This document shows positions 14,371 to 22,055 of a stretch of 32,536 nucleotides of DNA, one piece after another. The first letter of the stretch is position 1; every line of letters starts with the position of its first letter. Below the pieces are notes generated by a model, which saw nothing but the letters and a program-made list of their open reading frames with translations, searched no databases and was not told where the DNA came from. The translations under genes and the position numbers were made by a program. Source of the stretch: WRAI01 sp031549605 (GTDB lineage Bacteria; Bacillota; Clostridia; Oscillospirales; UBA929); the NCBI GenBank assembly GCA_031549605.1, contig JAVBPM010000088.1, positions 1-32,536 of the forward strand, given 5' to 3'.

Positions 14371-15318
14371 TTAGGCGAAGCTGGCCATTTGCGTTTTGAT
14401 GGCGTCGGCGCTGCGGCGCAGGGCTGCCAGCTCGTCGTCGCTGTAGGTGGGGGTCAGGATTTTTTCCACGCCCGACAGGCCGACGACGCAGGGCAGGCTG
14501 AGATAGACGTCGGGCAGCCCGTACTGGCCCGTGAGCTGCGTCGAGACGGTGAGGATGGCCTTTTGGTTGTTTAGAATGGCCTGCAAGATGCGGTTGACCG
14601 CCAGCGCCACGGCGTAGAAGGTGGCGCCTTTTTTGTTGATGATCTCATAGGCGGCGTCGCGCACCTGCGCGTGCAGGTCGCCCAGCTTGGACAGGCCGCT
14701 GTCGGCGCACTGGCCGCACTGCTGGCAGTATTCGAGCAGCGTCATGCCCGAGATGCTGGTGGCGCTGAAGGCGGCGACCTCGGTGTCGCCGTGCTCGCCG
14801 ATGACAAAGGTGTGGACGTTGCGCGCGTCGATACCGGCGTGCTCGGCAATGGCGTATTTCAGCCGTGCGGTGTCGAGCACTGTGCCCGAGCCCAGCACGC
14901 GGCTGGCGTCGAGGCCGGTGTAATGGCGCGTAAAGGCGGCCAGCACGTCGACGGGGTTGGTGACCACCAGTAGAATGGTCTTGTCGCCGATGTGCTGCAT
15001 GACGTTGTCGAGAATGGACTTGAAAATGCTGATGTTGCGGCCCAGCAGGTCAGAGCGCGTTTCGCCCGGGCGCTGTGAGGCGCCGGCGGTGATGACCACG
15101 ACGTCGGCGTCGCGACAGTCGGGGTAGTCGCCGACACGCAGGGCGGTGGGCGTCAGGAAGCTGAGGCCGTGGTTGATGTCGAGTGCGTCGCCCTCGGCTT
15201 TTTCACGGTTGGCGTCAATGATGACGATTTCGTTGGCGGTACCCGCCATCATCATGGTGTAGACCGTTGTCGAGCCGACGTAGCCGCAGCCAATCATGAC
15301 TACTTTTTGTGTTTTCAT
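14371..15318 (-). CDS. ldh: L-lactate dehydrogenase
   Basis: NADH-dependent reduction of pyruvate to L-lactate in fermentation, cytosolic tetramer. The 315-aa product has the Rossmann motif GCGYVGSTT at the N-terminus, the substrate loop AGASQRPGETR in which Gln rather than Arg marks lactate over malate dehydrogenase, NPVDVLAAF, LGSGTVLDTARLKY, and the catalytic histidine in IGEHGDTE. AGGAGG (15332-15327) is 8 nt upstream of the ATG. It is monocistronic between its own promoter region and the terminator at 14105-14142. Its 3' region holds repeat copy B. It is divergent from feoA. Confidence 0.95.
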   Translation of the reverse strand: MKTQKVVMIGCGYVGSTTVYTMMMAGTANEIVIIDANREKAEGDALDINHGLSFLTPTALRVGDYPDCRDADVVVITAGASQRPGETRSDLLGRNISIFKSILDNVMQHIGDKTILLVVTNPVDVLAAFTRHYTGLDASRVLGSGTVLDTARLKYAIAEHAGIDARNVHTFVIGEHGDTEVAAFSATSISGMTLLEYCQQCGQCADSGLSKLGDLHAQVRDAAYEIINKKGATFYAVALAVNRILQAILNNQKAILTVSTQLTGQYGLPDVYLSLPCVVGLSGVEKILTPTYSDDELAALRRSADAIKTQMASFA

Positions 15319-15335
15319 ACGTTTCGCCTCCTCTG

Positions 15336-15346
15336 ATTATAGTATA
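15336..15346 (-). promoter_or_regulatory. -10 region of ldh
   Basis: Overlapping TATACT and TATAAT on the minus strand, shortly upstream of the AGGAGG site. No good -35 was found at normal spacing. No obvious Rex operator was seen. Confidence 0.5.
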
Positions 15347-15392
15347 GCATATCCAATTCTCGTGCGCTTCGTCGGTTTCGACAAAAAATATA

Positions 15393-15408
15393 GTTAGTTT
15401 ATGCTAAC
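15393..15408 (+). promoter_or_regulatory. Putative metal-regulator operator 1 upstream of feoA
   Basis: GTTAG-TTTATG-CTAAC inverted repeat, just upstream of the -35. The same arms and spacing recur at 15446-15461. TTAG/CTAA arms recall DtxR/IdeR-family iron boxes; the assignment is inference. Confidence 0.65.
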
Positions 15409-15416
15409 ATTTGGAC

Positions 15417-15445
15417 TTGACAGGGGTTAGCGGCTTTGGTAGAAT
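15417..15445 (+). promoter_or_regulatory. SigA-type promoter of feoA-feoB
   Basis: Consensus TTGACA (15417-15422), 17-nt spacer, TAGAAT (15440-15445). The spacer holds a further GTTAG half site (15426-15430). Confidence 0.9.
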
Positions 15446-15461
15446 GTTAGCATTAGCTAAC
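15446..15461 (+). promoter_or_regulatory. Putative metal-regulator operator 2 at the feoA transcript start
   Basis: GTTAG-CATTAG-CTAAC directly abuts the -10 and covers the expected start site. Its arms extend to GTTAGC/GCTAAC, a perfect 6-bp inverted repeat. Confidence 0.72.
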
Positions 15462-15481
15462 TTATGGGGTGGAGGCTGGAT

Positions 15482-15829
15482 ATGAACCATCGTCACGGGC
15501 CGCAGACCACGACGGCGCACGAGCTGAACGATTCGCACGAGGCGCTACATATTCACAAGGAAAAAACACCGCGCAGCGCGGCGGCACTGACACTGGACAA
15601 GCTGCCGGTGGGCAAGCCTGCGCGCGTGCTGGCGTTGAACGCCGAGGGCGCGTTGCGCCGTCGGTTGCTGGACATGGGCATTACGCCGCGCACCGAGATT
15701 CGCATTCAAAAAACGGCGCCGATGGGTGACCCGCTGGAGCTCAAGCTGCGCGGCTACTCGCTGAGCTTGCGTAAGCAGGACGCGGCGTCGATTGACGTGG
15801 AACCGATCGCAGAGGAGGGCTCGAAATGA
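15482..15829 (+). CDS. feoA: FeoA, ferrous iron transport accessory protein, with His-rich N-terminus
   Basis: Small SH3-like protein that assists the FeoB iron transporter. The 115-aa product has the FeoA domain in its C-terminal part (DKLPVGKPARVLALN ... LRRRLLDMGITPRTEI ... GDPLELKLRGYSLSLRKQDA). Before it is an extension of about 38 residues rich in histidine (HRH, HE, SHEALHIH), which is not part of the usual 75-85-aa FeoA and might bind metal (inference). ATG 15482 is chosen since GGAGG (15471-15475) is 6 nt upstream; ATG 15464 lies before that site. It overlaps feoB as ATGA, so translation is coupled. Transcription starts at the promoter flanked by two putative metal-regulator operators. 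Confidence 0.92.
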   Translation: MNHRHGPQTTTAHELNDSHEALHIHKEKTPRSAAALTLDKLPVGKPARVLALNAEGALRRRLLDMGITPRTEIRIQKTAPMGDPLELKLRGYSLSLRKQDAASIDVEPIAEEGSK

Positions 15830-17862
15830 CGACAACCAAGAGCCTGACTGTGGCGCTGATTGGTAACCAGAACTGCGGCAAGACCACGCTGTTTAACCGG
15901 CTGACGGGCGCCAACCAGCATGTCGGCAACTGGCCGGGCGTGACGGTGGAACGCAAAGAGGGGGCTGTTTCAGGCAACAAGCACATTAGCATTGTCGATT
16001 TGCCCGGCATCTACAGTCTGTCGCCCTATACCAGCGAGGAGCTGATTTCGCGGCAGGTGGTGCTGGAGGACTCGACCGACCTGCTGGTCAATATTGTCGA
16101 CGCGACCAATCTGGAGCGCAACCTGTACCTGACGCTGCAGCTGGCCGAGCTGGGCAAGCCGATGGTCATCGCGCTGAATATGATGGACGAGGTCAAGGCG
16201 GCGGGCGATGTTGTCGACGCCAAGGCGTTGGAGCACGAGCTTGGCATTCCCGTTGTCGCCATCTCGGCCAAGAAGAATGAGGGTATTGACCGGCTCATTC
16301 GCACCATGGCCGATACGGCGGCGTCGGGTAAGAAGCCGCCCATCGTCGACATCTGCTCGGGCAACCTGCACGAGGCCATTCACAGCGTCATGCACCTCAT
16401 TCAATCCAACGTCGACGGCAAGGTGCCGCTGCGTTTTGCCGCGACCAAGCTGGTCGAGGGCGACGAGGCGATGCGGCAGCAGCTCAAGCTGTCGACCGAG
16501 GAAATCCATGTCATTGAGGAAATAGTTGAGATGATGGAACACCGCTCGGGGCTGGAGCGCGACGCCGCGATTGCCGACGCGCGGTACAGCTTTATCGAAT
16601 CGGTGATGGTCAAGGTGGTGCGCCGTAAGCGCGCGGTGAGCGAAAAGAGCAAAAACGACAAGCTGGACGCCGTGCTGACCAACCGCTGGCTGGCGTTTCC
16701 CGTCTTTTTCGCCGCGATGGCGCTGGTGTTTTACATCTCGTTTGGCCCGATTGGGTCGTGGGTGGCCGACCAGTTCAACCTGCTGCTGGAAAAGGGTGTC
16801 GGCGCGCTGGCCGACCTGCTGATTCGGGCGGGTGTGGCCGAGGATGGCTGGGTGTACGGTCTGCTGGTCAACGGTGTGCTGACGGGCGTTAGCAGCGTAA
16901 TTGGCTTTTTGCCGCCCATTTTGCTGCTGTTCCTCTGCCTGAGTATTTTGGAAGACAGCGGCTACATGGCACGCGCCGCGTTTTTGATGGATCGCCCGCT
17001 GCGCCGCGTTGGACTGACCGGCCGCGCGTTTATCCCCATGCTGATGGGCTTTGGCTGCGGCGTGCCCGCCATTATGGCGACACGGGCGCTTGACTCTGAC
17101 AAGGACAAACGCTTGACGTGCTGGCTGACGCCCTTTATGACCTGTGGCGCCAAGGTGCCGGTCTACTCGCTCTTTGTCGCCGCCTTCTTCCCGCGACATG
17201 GCACGTTGGCTATGCTGGGGCTGTATGGCTTGGGCGTACTGGTGGCCATTGTGTCGGGGTTGATTCTCAAGCGCATGAAGCTGTTTGATGCGGCGGCGTC
17301 ACCCTTTTTAATGGAGCTGCCGACCTATCGGCTGCCGACCGTGCGCACGACGTTACGACTGCTGTGGGACAAGGGCAGCGACTTTCTCAAGCGCGCCTTT
17401 ACCATCATCTTTGCCGCCTGTGTGGTCATTTGGGTGCTGCAATACTTCACGCCCGGCTTCACGAAAAGCGCGCCCGACAGCAGCGACTCGATTTTGGCAA
17501 TCATTGGCGGCGGGCTAGCTTGGCTGTTTATGCCGATGGGATTTGGCACATGGCAGGCGGCCAGCTCCTTGCTGTCGGGTCTGATCGCCAAGGAGGGCGT
17601 TATCGCCACCATGGCGGTGATTTACGCGCAGGGTGATGAGGGCGCGTTGGAGTCGATCATCGGCACGGTGATGACGCCGTGGACGGCGCTGGCGTTCCTG
17701 GCCTTTGTGGTGCTGTATATGCCCTGTATGGCCGCCTTTGCCGCGATGCGGCGCGAGCTGGGCACCAAATGGGCCATCGGCGGTGCGCTGTTTCAGACAG
17801 GCACAGCGTGGATTGTCAGCCTGATTGTGGCTATGATTGGCCGCATTGTCGTGGGGTTGTAG
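15826..17862 (+). CDS. feoB: FeoB, ferrous iron transporter
   Basis: Main Fe(II) uptake permease of 678 aa. The N-terminal G domain shows G1 GNQNCGKTT, G2 region GNWPGVTVE, G3 DLPGIYSLSPYT and G4 NMMD, followed by the helical GDI-like region (to about residue 270). From about residue 285 multiple membrane helices carry Gate motifs such as GFGCGVPAIMATRAL and LTCWLTPFMTCGAKVPVY, and a second gate region with AKEGVIATMAVIY. Length is normal. It starts inside the feoA stop (ATGA) and is followed after 2 nt by a FeoB-associated protein, so the three genes form an operon. Confidence 0.96.
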   Translation: MTTTKSLTVALIGNQNCGKTTLFNRLTGANQHVGNWPGVTVERKEGAVSGNKHISIVDLPGIYSLSPYTSEELISRQVVLEDSTDLLVNIVDATNLERNLYLTLQLAELGKPMVIALNMMDEVKAAGDVVDAKALEHELGIPVVAISAKKNEGIDRLIRTMADTAASGKKPPIVDICSGNLHEAIHSVMHLIQSNVDGKVPLRFAATKLVEGDEAMRQQLKLSTEEIHVIEEIVEMMEHRSGLERDAAIADARYSFIESVMVKVVRRKRAVSEKSKNDKLDAVLTNRWLAFPVFFAAMALVFYISFGPIGSWVADQFNLLLEKGVGALADLLIRAGVAEDGWVYGLLVNGVLTGVSSVIGFLPPILLLFLCLSILEDSGYMARAAFLMDRPLRRVGLTGRAFIPMLMGFGCGVPAIMATRALDSDKDKRLTCWLTPFMTCGAKVPVYSLFVAAFFPRHGTLAMLGLYGLGVLVAIVSGLILKRMKLFDAAASPFLMELPTYRLPTVRTTLRLLWDKGSDFLKRAFTIIFAACVVIWVLQYFTPGFTKSAPDSSDSILAIIGGGLAWLFMPMGFGTWQAASSLLSGLIAKEGVIATMAVIYAQGDEGALESIIGTVMTPWTALAFLAFVVLYMPCMAAFAAMRRELGTKWAIGGALFQTGTAWIVSLIVAMIGRIVVGL

Positions 17863-17864
17863 CC

Positions 17865-18002
17865 ATGAGTGCGGCTGAGATTGTACTGGCCGCAGCGTTG
17901 GCGATTGCCTTTGGCGTGGTCGTCTGGCGGCTGATTACCAAGCGCGGGCGCGGCGGTTGCCACTGCGGCGGCGAGTGCCCGTATCGCGACAAATGTAAAT
18001 AG
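17865..18002 (+). CDS. FeoB-associated Cys-rich membrane protein (45 aa)
   Basis: A short gene in the place where FeoB-associated Cys-rich proteins are found in Firmicutes. One N-terminal membrane helix (about residues 4-22, IVLAAALAIAFGVVVW) is followed by a basic stretch and the cysteine cluster CHCGGECPYRDKC at the C-terminus. ATG 17865 is 2 nt after the feoB stop. The role in iron uptake is inferred from position; the cysteines may bind iron. Confidence 0.88.
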   Translation: MSAAEIVLAAALAIAFGVVVWRLITKRGRGGCHCGGECPYRDKCK

Positions 18003-18012
18003 TTTTGTATCG

Positions 18013-18045
18013 AAAAGACAGTGCCGGGTTCGGCGCTGTCTTTTT
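18013..18045 (+). terminator. Terminator of the feo operon
   Basis: AAAAGACAG-T-GCCG stem pairing with CGGC-G-CTGTCTTTT, short loop, ending in a run of five T. It lies 10 nt after the last feo gene. Confidence 0.88.
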
Positions 18046-18126
18046 GGCAGTGATTGGCAAAAACTCCCTAAAATAGAGCGATACGGTGGTATTGTTTTCT
18101 TTTTTGACGGACAGGCTGTGTTTTTC

Positions 18127-18156
18127 TTGACAGTGTTATGGTAATCTTGCTATAAT
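18127..18156 (+). promoter_or_regulatory. SigA-type promoter of the PAP2-dusB-sigma operon
   Basis: Consensus TTGACA (18127-18132), 18-nt spacer, TATAAT (18151-18156), 47 nt before the first start codon. Confidence 0.85.
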
Positions 18157-18202
18157 ACTATGACTATAGGTGTGTAGCATTGCGCCACGATGGAGGAACT
18201 TG

Positions 18203-18766
18203 ATGTTTGAAGCGATAGACCATTTTGACAAAACCGTCACCACATGGCTCAACGGCATTGATTTTCCCGATGTGCTGGACTGGTTCTTTAAGGTGATTAC
18301 CTGGCTGGGTGAGTTTGGCTTTATTTGGATTCTGCTGGGCGTGCTGTTTCTCATTACGTTCAAGGACAAAAAACCGGCGATTGGCATGCTGCTGGCGCTG
18401 GCCATGTGCTTTTTGCTCAACGATTTGGTGTTCAAGCAGATTTTTGAGCGGGTGCGACCCTACGATGCACTTGACGACATCAAGCTGATTATCGGCAAGC
18501 AGCACAGCTTTAGTTTCCCTTCGGGTCACGCCGCCAACGGCATGGCCGCCGCGTTTGGCTTCTTCTGCCTGACGAAAAGCAACTGGCGCTGGGTGCTGGT
18601 GACGCTGGCGGTGCTGATCGGCATTTCGCGCATCTATCTCAAGATGCACTACTGTTCCGACGTGGCTGTCGGGCTGCTGCTGGGCATGGCCGTCGGGTTT
18701 GTCGCTTCGCTGTTGGTGCGCGGCTGGTATGCGCGCGGCGGACGCAAACGCAGGGCGCGCCGTTGA
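18203..18766 (+). CDS. PAP2-family membrane phosphatase
   Basis: Integral membrane lipid phosphatase of 187 aa. The three PAP2 motifs are complete: KQIFERVRP, SFPSGHA and SRIYLKMHYCSDV, with the catalytic histidine in the last. Hydrophobic segments lie around residues 33-52, 60-77 and in the C-terminal third, and the tail is very basic (GGRKRRARR). Substrate could be undecaprenyl diphosphate or another phospholipid; the sequence alone does not decide. ATG 18203 has GGAGG 6 nt upstream, so the longer frame from 18170 is not used. The last codons overlap the TTG start of dusB. Confidence 0.9.
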   Translation: MFEAIDHFDKTVTTWLNGIDFPDVLDWFFKVITWLGEFGFIWILLGVLFLITFKDKKPAIGMLLALAMCFLLNDLVFKQIFERVRPYDALDDIKLIIGKQHSFSFPSGHAANGMAAAFGFFCLTKSNWRWVLVTLAVLIGISRIYLKMHYCSDVAVGLLLGMAVGFVASLLVRGWYARGGRKRRARR

Positions 18767-19755
18767 GAATCGGCGGCGTAACCATTGCCGTGCCTGTGGC
18801 GCTTGCGCCGATGGCCGGCGTCAGTGATTTGGCGTTCCGCACCATTTGCCGGCAGCACGGCTGCGGCTATACCGTGACCGAGATGGTCAGCGCCAAGGCG
18901 CTGATGTATCAGGACAAGAAAACCTGTCGGCTGTTGGAGCTGGGCCAAGGCGAGCATCCGGCCGGCGTACAGATTTTTGGCAGTGATCCCGCTTGCATGG
19001 CCGAGGCCGCCGATAAGGCGGTGCGGTTATCGGACGCGGATATTGTCGATATTAACATGGGATGTCCGACGCCCAAGATTGTCAACAACGGCGACGGTTG
19101 CGCGTTGATGAAAACGCCCGAGCTGGCGCGCGACATTATCGAGGCGACCGTCCGCGCGGCGTCGGTGCCGGTGACCGTTAAGATGCGGCTGGGCTGGGAC
19201 AAAGGCAGCATCAACTGCGTTGAGTTTGCCCAGATGGCGCAGCAGGCGGGCGCTGCGGCGGTTTGTGTGCATGGCCGCACCAAGAGCATGCAGTACGGCG
19301 GCGTGGCCGACCACGACATGGTGGCCAAGGTTAAGGCGGCGGTTTCCATTCCCGTGTGGGTCAACGGCGACGTACACGACGTTGTCACGGCACAGCGCGC
19401 ACTGGCTGTCAGCGGGGCTGACGGCGTGATGATAGGTCGAGCTGCCTTTGGCAATCCCTGGTTGTTTGGTCAGGTGGCGGCCGCGCTGCGTGGCGAGCCG
19501 ATACCGGCGCTGCCGACTGTGGTGCAGCGAGTGGAGACGGCGCAGGCGCAGTTTGCGCTGGCGCACGAGCACTTGGGCGAGCGCGTGGCCGTGCTGGAGG
19601 CGCGCAAACACTTTGCGTGGTATTTGCGCGGGCTACCCTATATGCAGCCTTATAAATTGGCGATCAACGCCATGCAGTCGAGTGGCGATTTCTATGCCCT
19701 TGCCGCGCAAATCAAGCGCGACAATGGCGGTCATTTTTCAACAAACAGGATGTGA
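18763..19755 (+). CDS. dusB: tRNA-dihydrouridine synthase DusB
   Basis: FMN-dependent enzyme that reduces uridines in tRNA. The 330-aa product begins at a TTG overlapping the preceding stop (TTGA) and shows the TIM-barrel landmarks of Dus proteins: LAPMAGVSDLAFR at the N-terminus, VQIFGSDP, DINMGCPTPKIVNNGDGCALM with the catalytic cysteine C101, VKMRLGW, CVHGRTKSMQY with phosphate-binding residues, VNGDV and DGVMIGRAAFGNPW. The C-terminal helical domain (RKHFAWYLRGLP) is present. It lies between a PAP2 gene and an ECF sigma gene 4 nt downstream, so it is in their operon. Confidence 0.94.
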   Translation: MRIGGVTIAVPVALAPMAGVSDLAFRTICRQHGCGYTVTEMVSAKALMYQDKKTCRLLELGQGEHPAGVQIFGSDPACMAEAADKAVRLSDADIVDINMGCPTPKIVNNGDGCALMKTPELARDIIEATVRAASVPVTVKMRLGWDKGSINCVEFAQMAQQAGAAAVCVHGRTKSMQYGGVADHDMVAKVKAAVSIPVWVNGDVHDVVTAQRALAVSGADGVMIGRAAFGNPWLFGQVAAALRGEPIPALPTVVQRVETAQAQFALAHEHLGERVAVLEARKHFAWYLRGLPYMQPYKLAINAMQSSGDFYALAAQIKRDNGGHFSTNRM

Positions 19756-19759
19756 TTGG

Positions 19760-20323
19760 GTGGAAGAACTGGCTTTGATTCAAAAGGCGAGGGATGGCGA
19801 CCATGCCGCCTTTGACGAGATTGTCAAGCAATACGAAAAGCCGGTCTACAACCTGGCACTTCGGATGTGCAACAACCGCGACGACGCATTTGACATCGCG
19901 CAGGACGCCTTTATGAACCTGTATCGCGGCTTTGGGTCGTTTAAGGGCGACAGCAAGCTGTCGACATGGATTTATCGCATTACCTCCAACGCCGCGATTG
20001 ACTTAATTCGCAAGCGTAAGAAGGAATATCGTTTTTATCTCGTCGACGAAGACGATGAAGAGTTTGTCACCGAGACGCCCGATATGACCTACGAGCCGTA
20101 TCAGGAGCTGGCGCGCACCGAATTGCGCAAGGATATTTACAACGCCTTGGAGAAATTGAAGCCGGAATATCGGCTGGCGTTTATCCTGCGAGAGTTGCAG
20201 GGCAAGAACTACGCCGAGATTGCCGAAATCATGGATTGCGAGGAGGGCACGGTGAAGTCGCGCCTGTTCCGAGCCCGTGAACAACTGCGAAATATTTTGG
20301 TGAAAAGCGGGAACTTTCCCTGA
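19760..20323 (+). CDS. ECF-type RNA polymerase sigma factor
   Basis: 187-aa group 4 sigma factor. Region 2 is seen in RDGDHAAFDEIVKQYEKPVY, DDAFDIAQDAFMNLYRGF and KLSTWIYRITSNAAID; region 4 in LKPEYRLAFILRELQ, NYAEIAEIMDCEEGTVKSRLFRAREQL. The linker is acidic (DEDDEEFVTE). Start is GTG 19760, 9 nt after AGGA at the end of dusB; a longer open frame from 19448 runs inside dusB and is not used. The gene for a zinc-type anti-sigma follows after 98 nt. It resembles the SigW/RpoE type; its own target promoters cannot be read from this window. Confidence 0.93.
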   Translation: MEELALIQKARDGDHAAFDEIVKQYEKPVYNLALRMCNNRDDAFDIAQDAFMNLYRGFGSFKGDSKLSTWIYRITSNAAIDLIRKRKKEYRFYLVDEDDEEFVTETPDMTYEPYQELARTELRKDIYNALEKLKPEYRLAFILRELQGKNYAEIAEIMDCEEGTVKSRLFRAREQLRNILVKSGNFP

Positions 20324-20421
20324 GTCGGCTCGTCATAGAAGTAACGACTATTCAGAACCATCGGAGTGCAATTATGTAAACCGGCGGTGACAGTTGTAGA
20401 GAAAGTTAGGAGGTGTATGTC

Positions 20422-21117
20422 ATGGACTGTAAGCAGGCTTTTGAGCAGATGAACCTGAAATTGGACGGGTACCAGATCAATGAAGTGGACTTTGAAAGCC
20501 ATTTGAGCGGCTGTGCGCAGTGCCGAAGCCGGTACGCTTCATTTATGACGATACACGACGCCTGTGAGGATGCCGAGATGGAAGAGGTGCCGGCGTCATT
20601 GCGGTCGGGGTTACAGTATCGTGTGCGTAAAGAGGATAAGGCGAGTAAGTTTAAGTTTATGAGCCTGGGTCGTTTTGGCTATGCGGCGGCAGCGGTTGTT
20701 GTCGGCGTGTTAATTTGGCAGTTCTATCCCACCATTGTCGGGCCCGAAGCCAACCCGACGAACGGGCCGGTGATTATTGAAACGGGTTCGGTGCCGCGTG
20801 CCACGCTGGCGCCCTTTGACAGCAAGATGAACTCGGCGGCGCTGCTGCGTGAAGCGGCCCAGCCGGTTGTCGATACCATTACCATGGGCAAGCCGGTGGC
20901 CGATGAGGCCATGGCTATTAAAATCGGCGAGTCGGTTATGGCGCGGCTGTACGGCGAGGATCACACGCATTGCCTGCCGCTGGCGGCCGAGTACAGCGCC
21001 GAGGCCGATATGTGGACGGTGCGCGGCGCGGCGACGGGTCATGCCGGAAGCGGCGTGTTCCAGCTGCAAATGAACGGCACAACCGGGCAGGTCTTTGAGG
21101 TCGTGCACGGAAAATAG
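20422..21117 (+). CDS. Membrane-bound zinc-finger anti-sigma factor
   Basis: 231-aa partner of the preceding ECF sigma. The cytosolic N-terminus carries the ZAS zinc motif H27-x3-C31-x2-C34 (HLSGCAQC) with C3 as possible fourth ligand, followed by a single membrane helix (about residues 79-97, YAAAAVVVGVLIWQF). The outer part of about 125 aa has a C-terminal small alpha/beta domain (LPLAAEYSAEADMWTVRG ... VFQLQMNGTTGQVFEVV). It should hold the sigma factor until an envelope signal triggers release; the signal is unknown. ATG 20422 is 8 nt after AGGAGG. A terminator follows at once. Confidence 0.88.
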   Translation: MDCKQAFEQMNLKLDGYQINEVDFESHLSGCAQCRSRYASFMTIHDACEDAEMEEVPASLRSGLQYRVRKEDKASKFKFMSLGRFGYAAAAVVVGVLIWQFYPTIVGPEANPTNGPVIIETGSVPRATLAPFDSKMNSAALLREAAQPVVDTITMGKPVADEAMAIKIGESVMARLYGEDHTHCLPLAAEYSAEADMWTVRGAATGHAGSGVFQLQMNGTTGQVFEVVHGK

Positions 21118-21124
21118 AAGAGTG

Positions 21125-21161
21125 GCAGCCATGCGAGTGTTCGCGTGGCTGCTGTTTTTTT
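21125..21161 (+). terminator. Terminator after the anti-sigma gene
   Basis: 12-bp stem GCAGCCATGCGA / TCGCGTGGCTGC (one T-G pair) with a GTGT loop, followed by TG and a run of seven T. Confidence 0.88.
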
Positions 21162-21190
21162 GTCTGATAGGGAATGGAGGCTTTGTTCGT

Positions 21191-21874
21191 ATGAACATTA
21201 GCGAACGAGAAAACGCGCTGTTTACTCGGTGGGCGCAGAAGCATAGTGGCGAGAAATTTGTCAGGGATGGTGTACCCTTTCCGGGGGACTATGAAAAGGC
21301 GAGCGTCAAGATTACCTTTGTGCTGAAAGAAGCCAATGACTTTGATTCGACGCACGACAACGATATGCGCACATGGATTCAGAGTGACGGCGCGCGTTGG
21401 CAAACTTGGTCTAATATCATCCGCTGGACACAGGCGATTTTGGATGACGGCTGTGCGTATCCGCAGGATGTTGACCTGTTTGACGGACTGAAACGAATTA
21501 GCTTTCTCAACCTGAAAAAGATAGACGGCGGAGCACAGTCCAAACCTGCGGAAATCAAAAAGTACGCGAAGGCTGATGCTGAGGAGCTTTTGGAGCAGCT
21601 TACAATTTATCAGCCGGATATCATTGTCTGCTGTGGCAAAGATTTGGTGGCCGATTGCTTGGCCGACTTTGTTTTCGATTATAAGGGCGAGTGGACGCAC
21701 GACGAGGCCGCCTATCGCTCTTGCTGCTGGTTCTATACCGAGCGACTGGGTAAAACTACCGCCGTGTTGAATTGTTTTCACCCGATAAATATGGGTACAG
21801 GGTATGCGAATGAGACGTTGTTTCATGCCATTAGGGCTGTTGCGCCCAAGGTGTTGAAAGGCGGGGCGCGTTAG
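21191..21874 (+). CDS. Hypothetical protein, possible uracil-DNA glycosylase superfamily
   Basis: 227-aa soluble protein, not firmly recognised. KITFVLKEANDF near residue 40, LTIYQPDIIVCCGKDL and LNCFHPIN near the C-terminus sit in the places where UDG-superfamily proteins have the active-site loop, a central strand and the HPS-type loop, so a UDG-like fold is suggested, but the catalytic residues do not match a standard family. ATG 21191 follows GGAGG (21176-21180) by 10 nt; the longer frame from 21095 runs over the preceding terminator and is rejected. The gene uses A/T-ending codons (aaa, gat, ttt) more than its neighbours and stands alone between two terminators, both of which fit acquisition by transfer. 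Confidence 0.6.
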   Translation: MNISERENALFTRWAQKHSGEKFVRDGVPFPGDYEKASVKITFVLKEANDFDSTHDNDMRTWIQSDGARWQTWSNIIRWTQAILDDGCAYPQDVDLFDGLKRISFLNLKKIDGGAQSKPAEIKKYAKADAEELLEQLTIYQPDIIVCCGKDLVADCLADFVFDYKGEWTHDEAAYRSCCWFYTERLGKTTAVLNCFHPINMGTGYANETLFHAIRAVAPKVLKGGAR

Positions 21875-21913
21875 CGGAGGCTGGTTGTATACTCGATGAA
21901 TGGTATCTTAGGA

Positions 21914-21943
21914 GTTGGGCGGCTTTTGTCGCCCTACTTTTTT
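21914..21943 (+). terminator. Terminator after the UDG-like gene
   Basis: GGGCG(GCTTTTGT)CGCCC hairpin followed by TACTTTTTT, 43 nt after the stop codon. Confidence 0.75.
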
Positions 21944-22017
21944 GCTGTCCTGTGATTGGGGCAGCGGTACTCATGCGCCGATAGTTAAAAAACCCGTAAC
22001 TGCATGGTGGTTCAGCC

Positions 22018-22046
22018 TTGCATTTTTTCTTGCATTCTAGTATAAT
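22018..22046 (+). promoter_or_regulatory. SigA-type promoter of lon
   Basis: TTGCAT (22018-22023), 17-nt spacer, TATAAT (22041-22046). The start site is expected near 22053. Confidence 0.82.
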
Positions 22047-22055
22047 CAGCTGATA

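Noticed and set aside
14121..14399. Open frame across repeat copy B that is shared with a frame across copy A (product piece with LAYHRTPTDSVSLPAHFF)
   Set aside because: The similar peptide simply follows from the 96-nt block of near-identical DNA. The frame runs over hairpins and on into ldh, antisense to it, and has no ribosome binding site.
15319..15392. Possible Rex or catabolite operator upstream of ldh
   Set aside because: Searched for TTGTGA-type and cre-like palindromes; no good match was seen.
15970..17199. 409-aa open frame opposite feoB
   Set aside because: Antisense shadow of a gene with clear G-domain and Gate motifs; low-complexity His/Arg/Gln-rich product.
19448..19759. N-terminal extension of the sigma factor frame back into dusB
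   Set aside because: This part is out of frame with, and inside, dusB and is Arg/Trp/Cys rich; the sigma domain starts at the GTG at 19760 with AGGA upstream.
21095..21190. Longer start for the UDG-like gene giving a hydrophobic N-terminus (signal-like)
   Set aside because: The extra residues are encoded by the terminator hairpin and T run after the anti-sigma gene; ATG 21191 has its own GGAGG.
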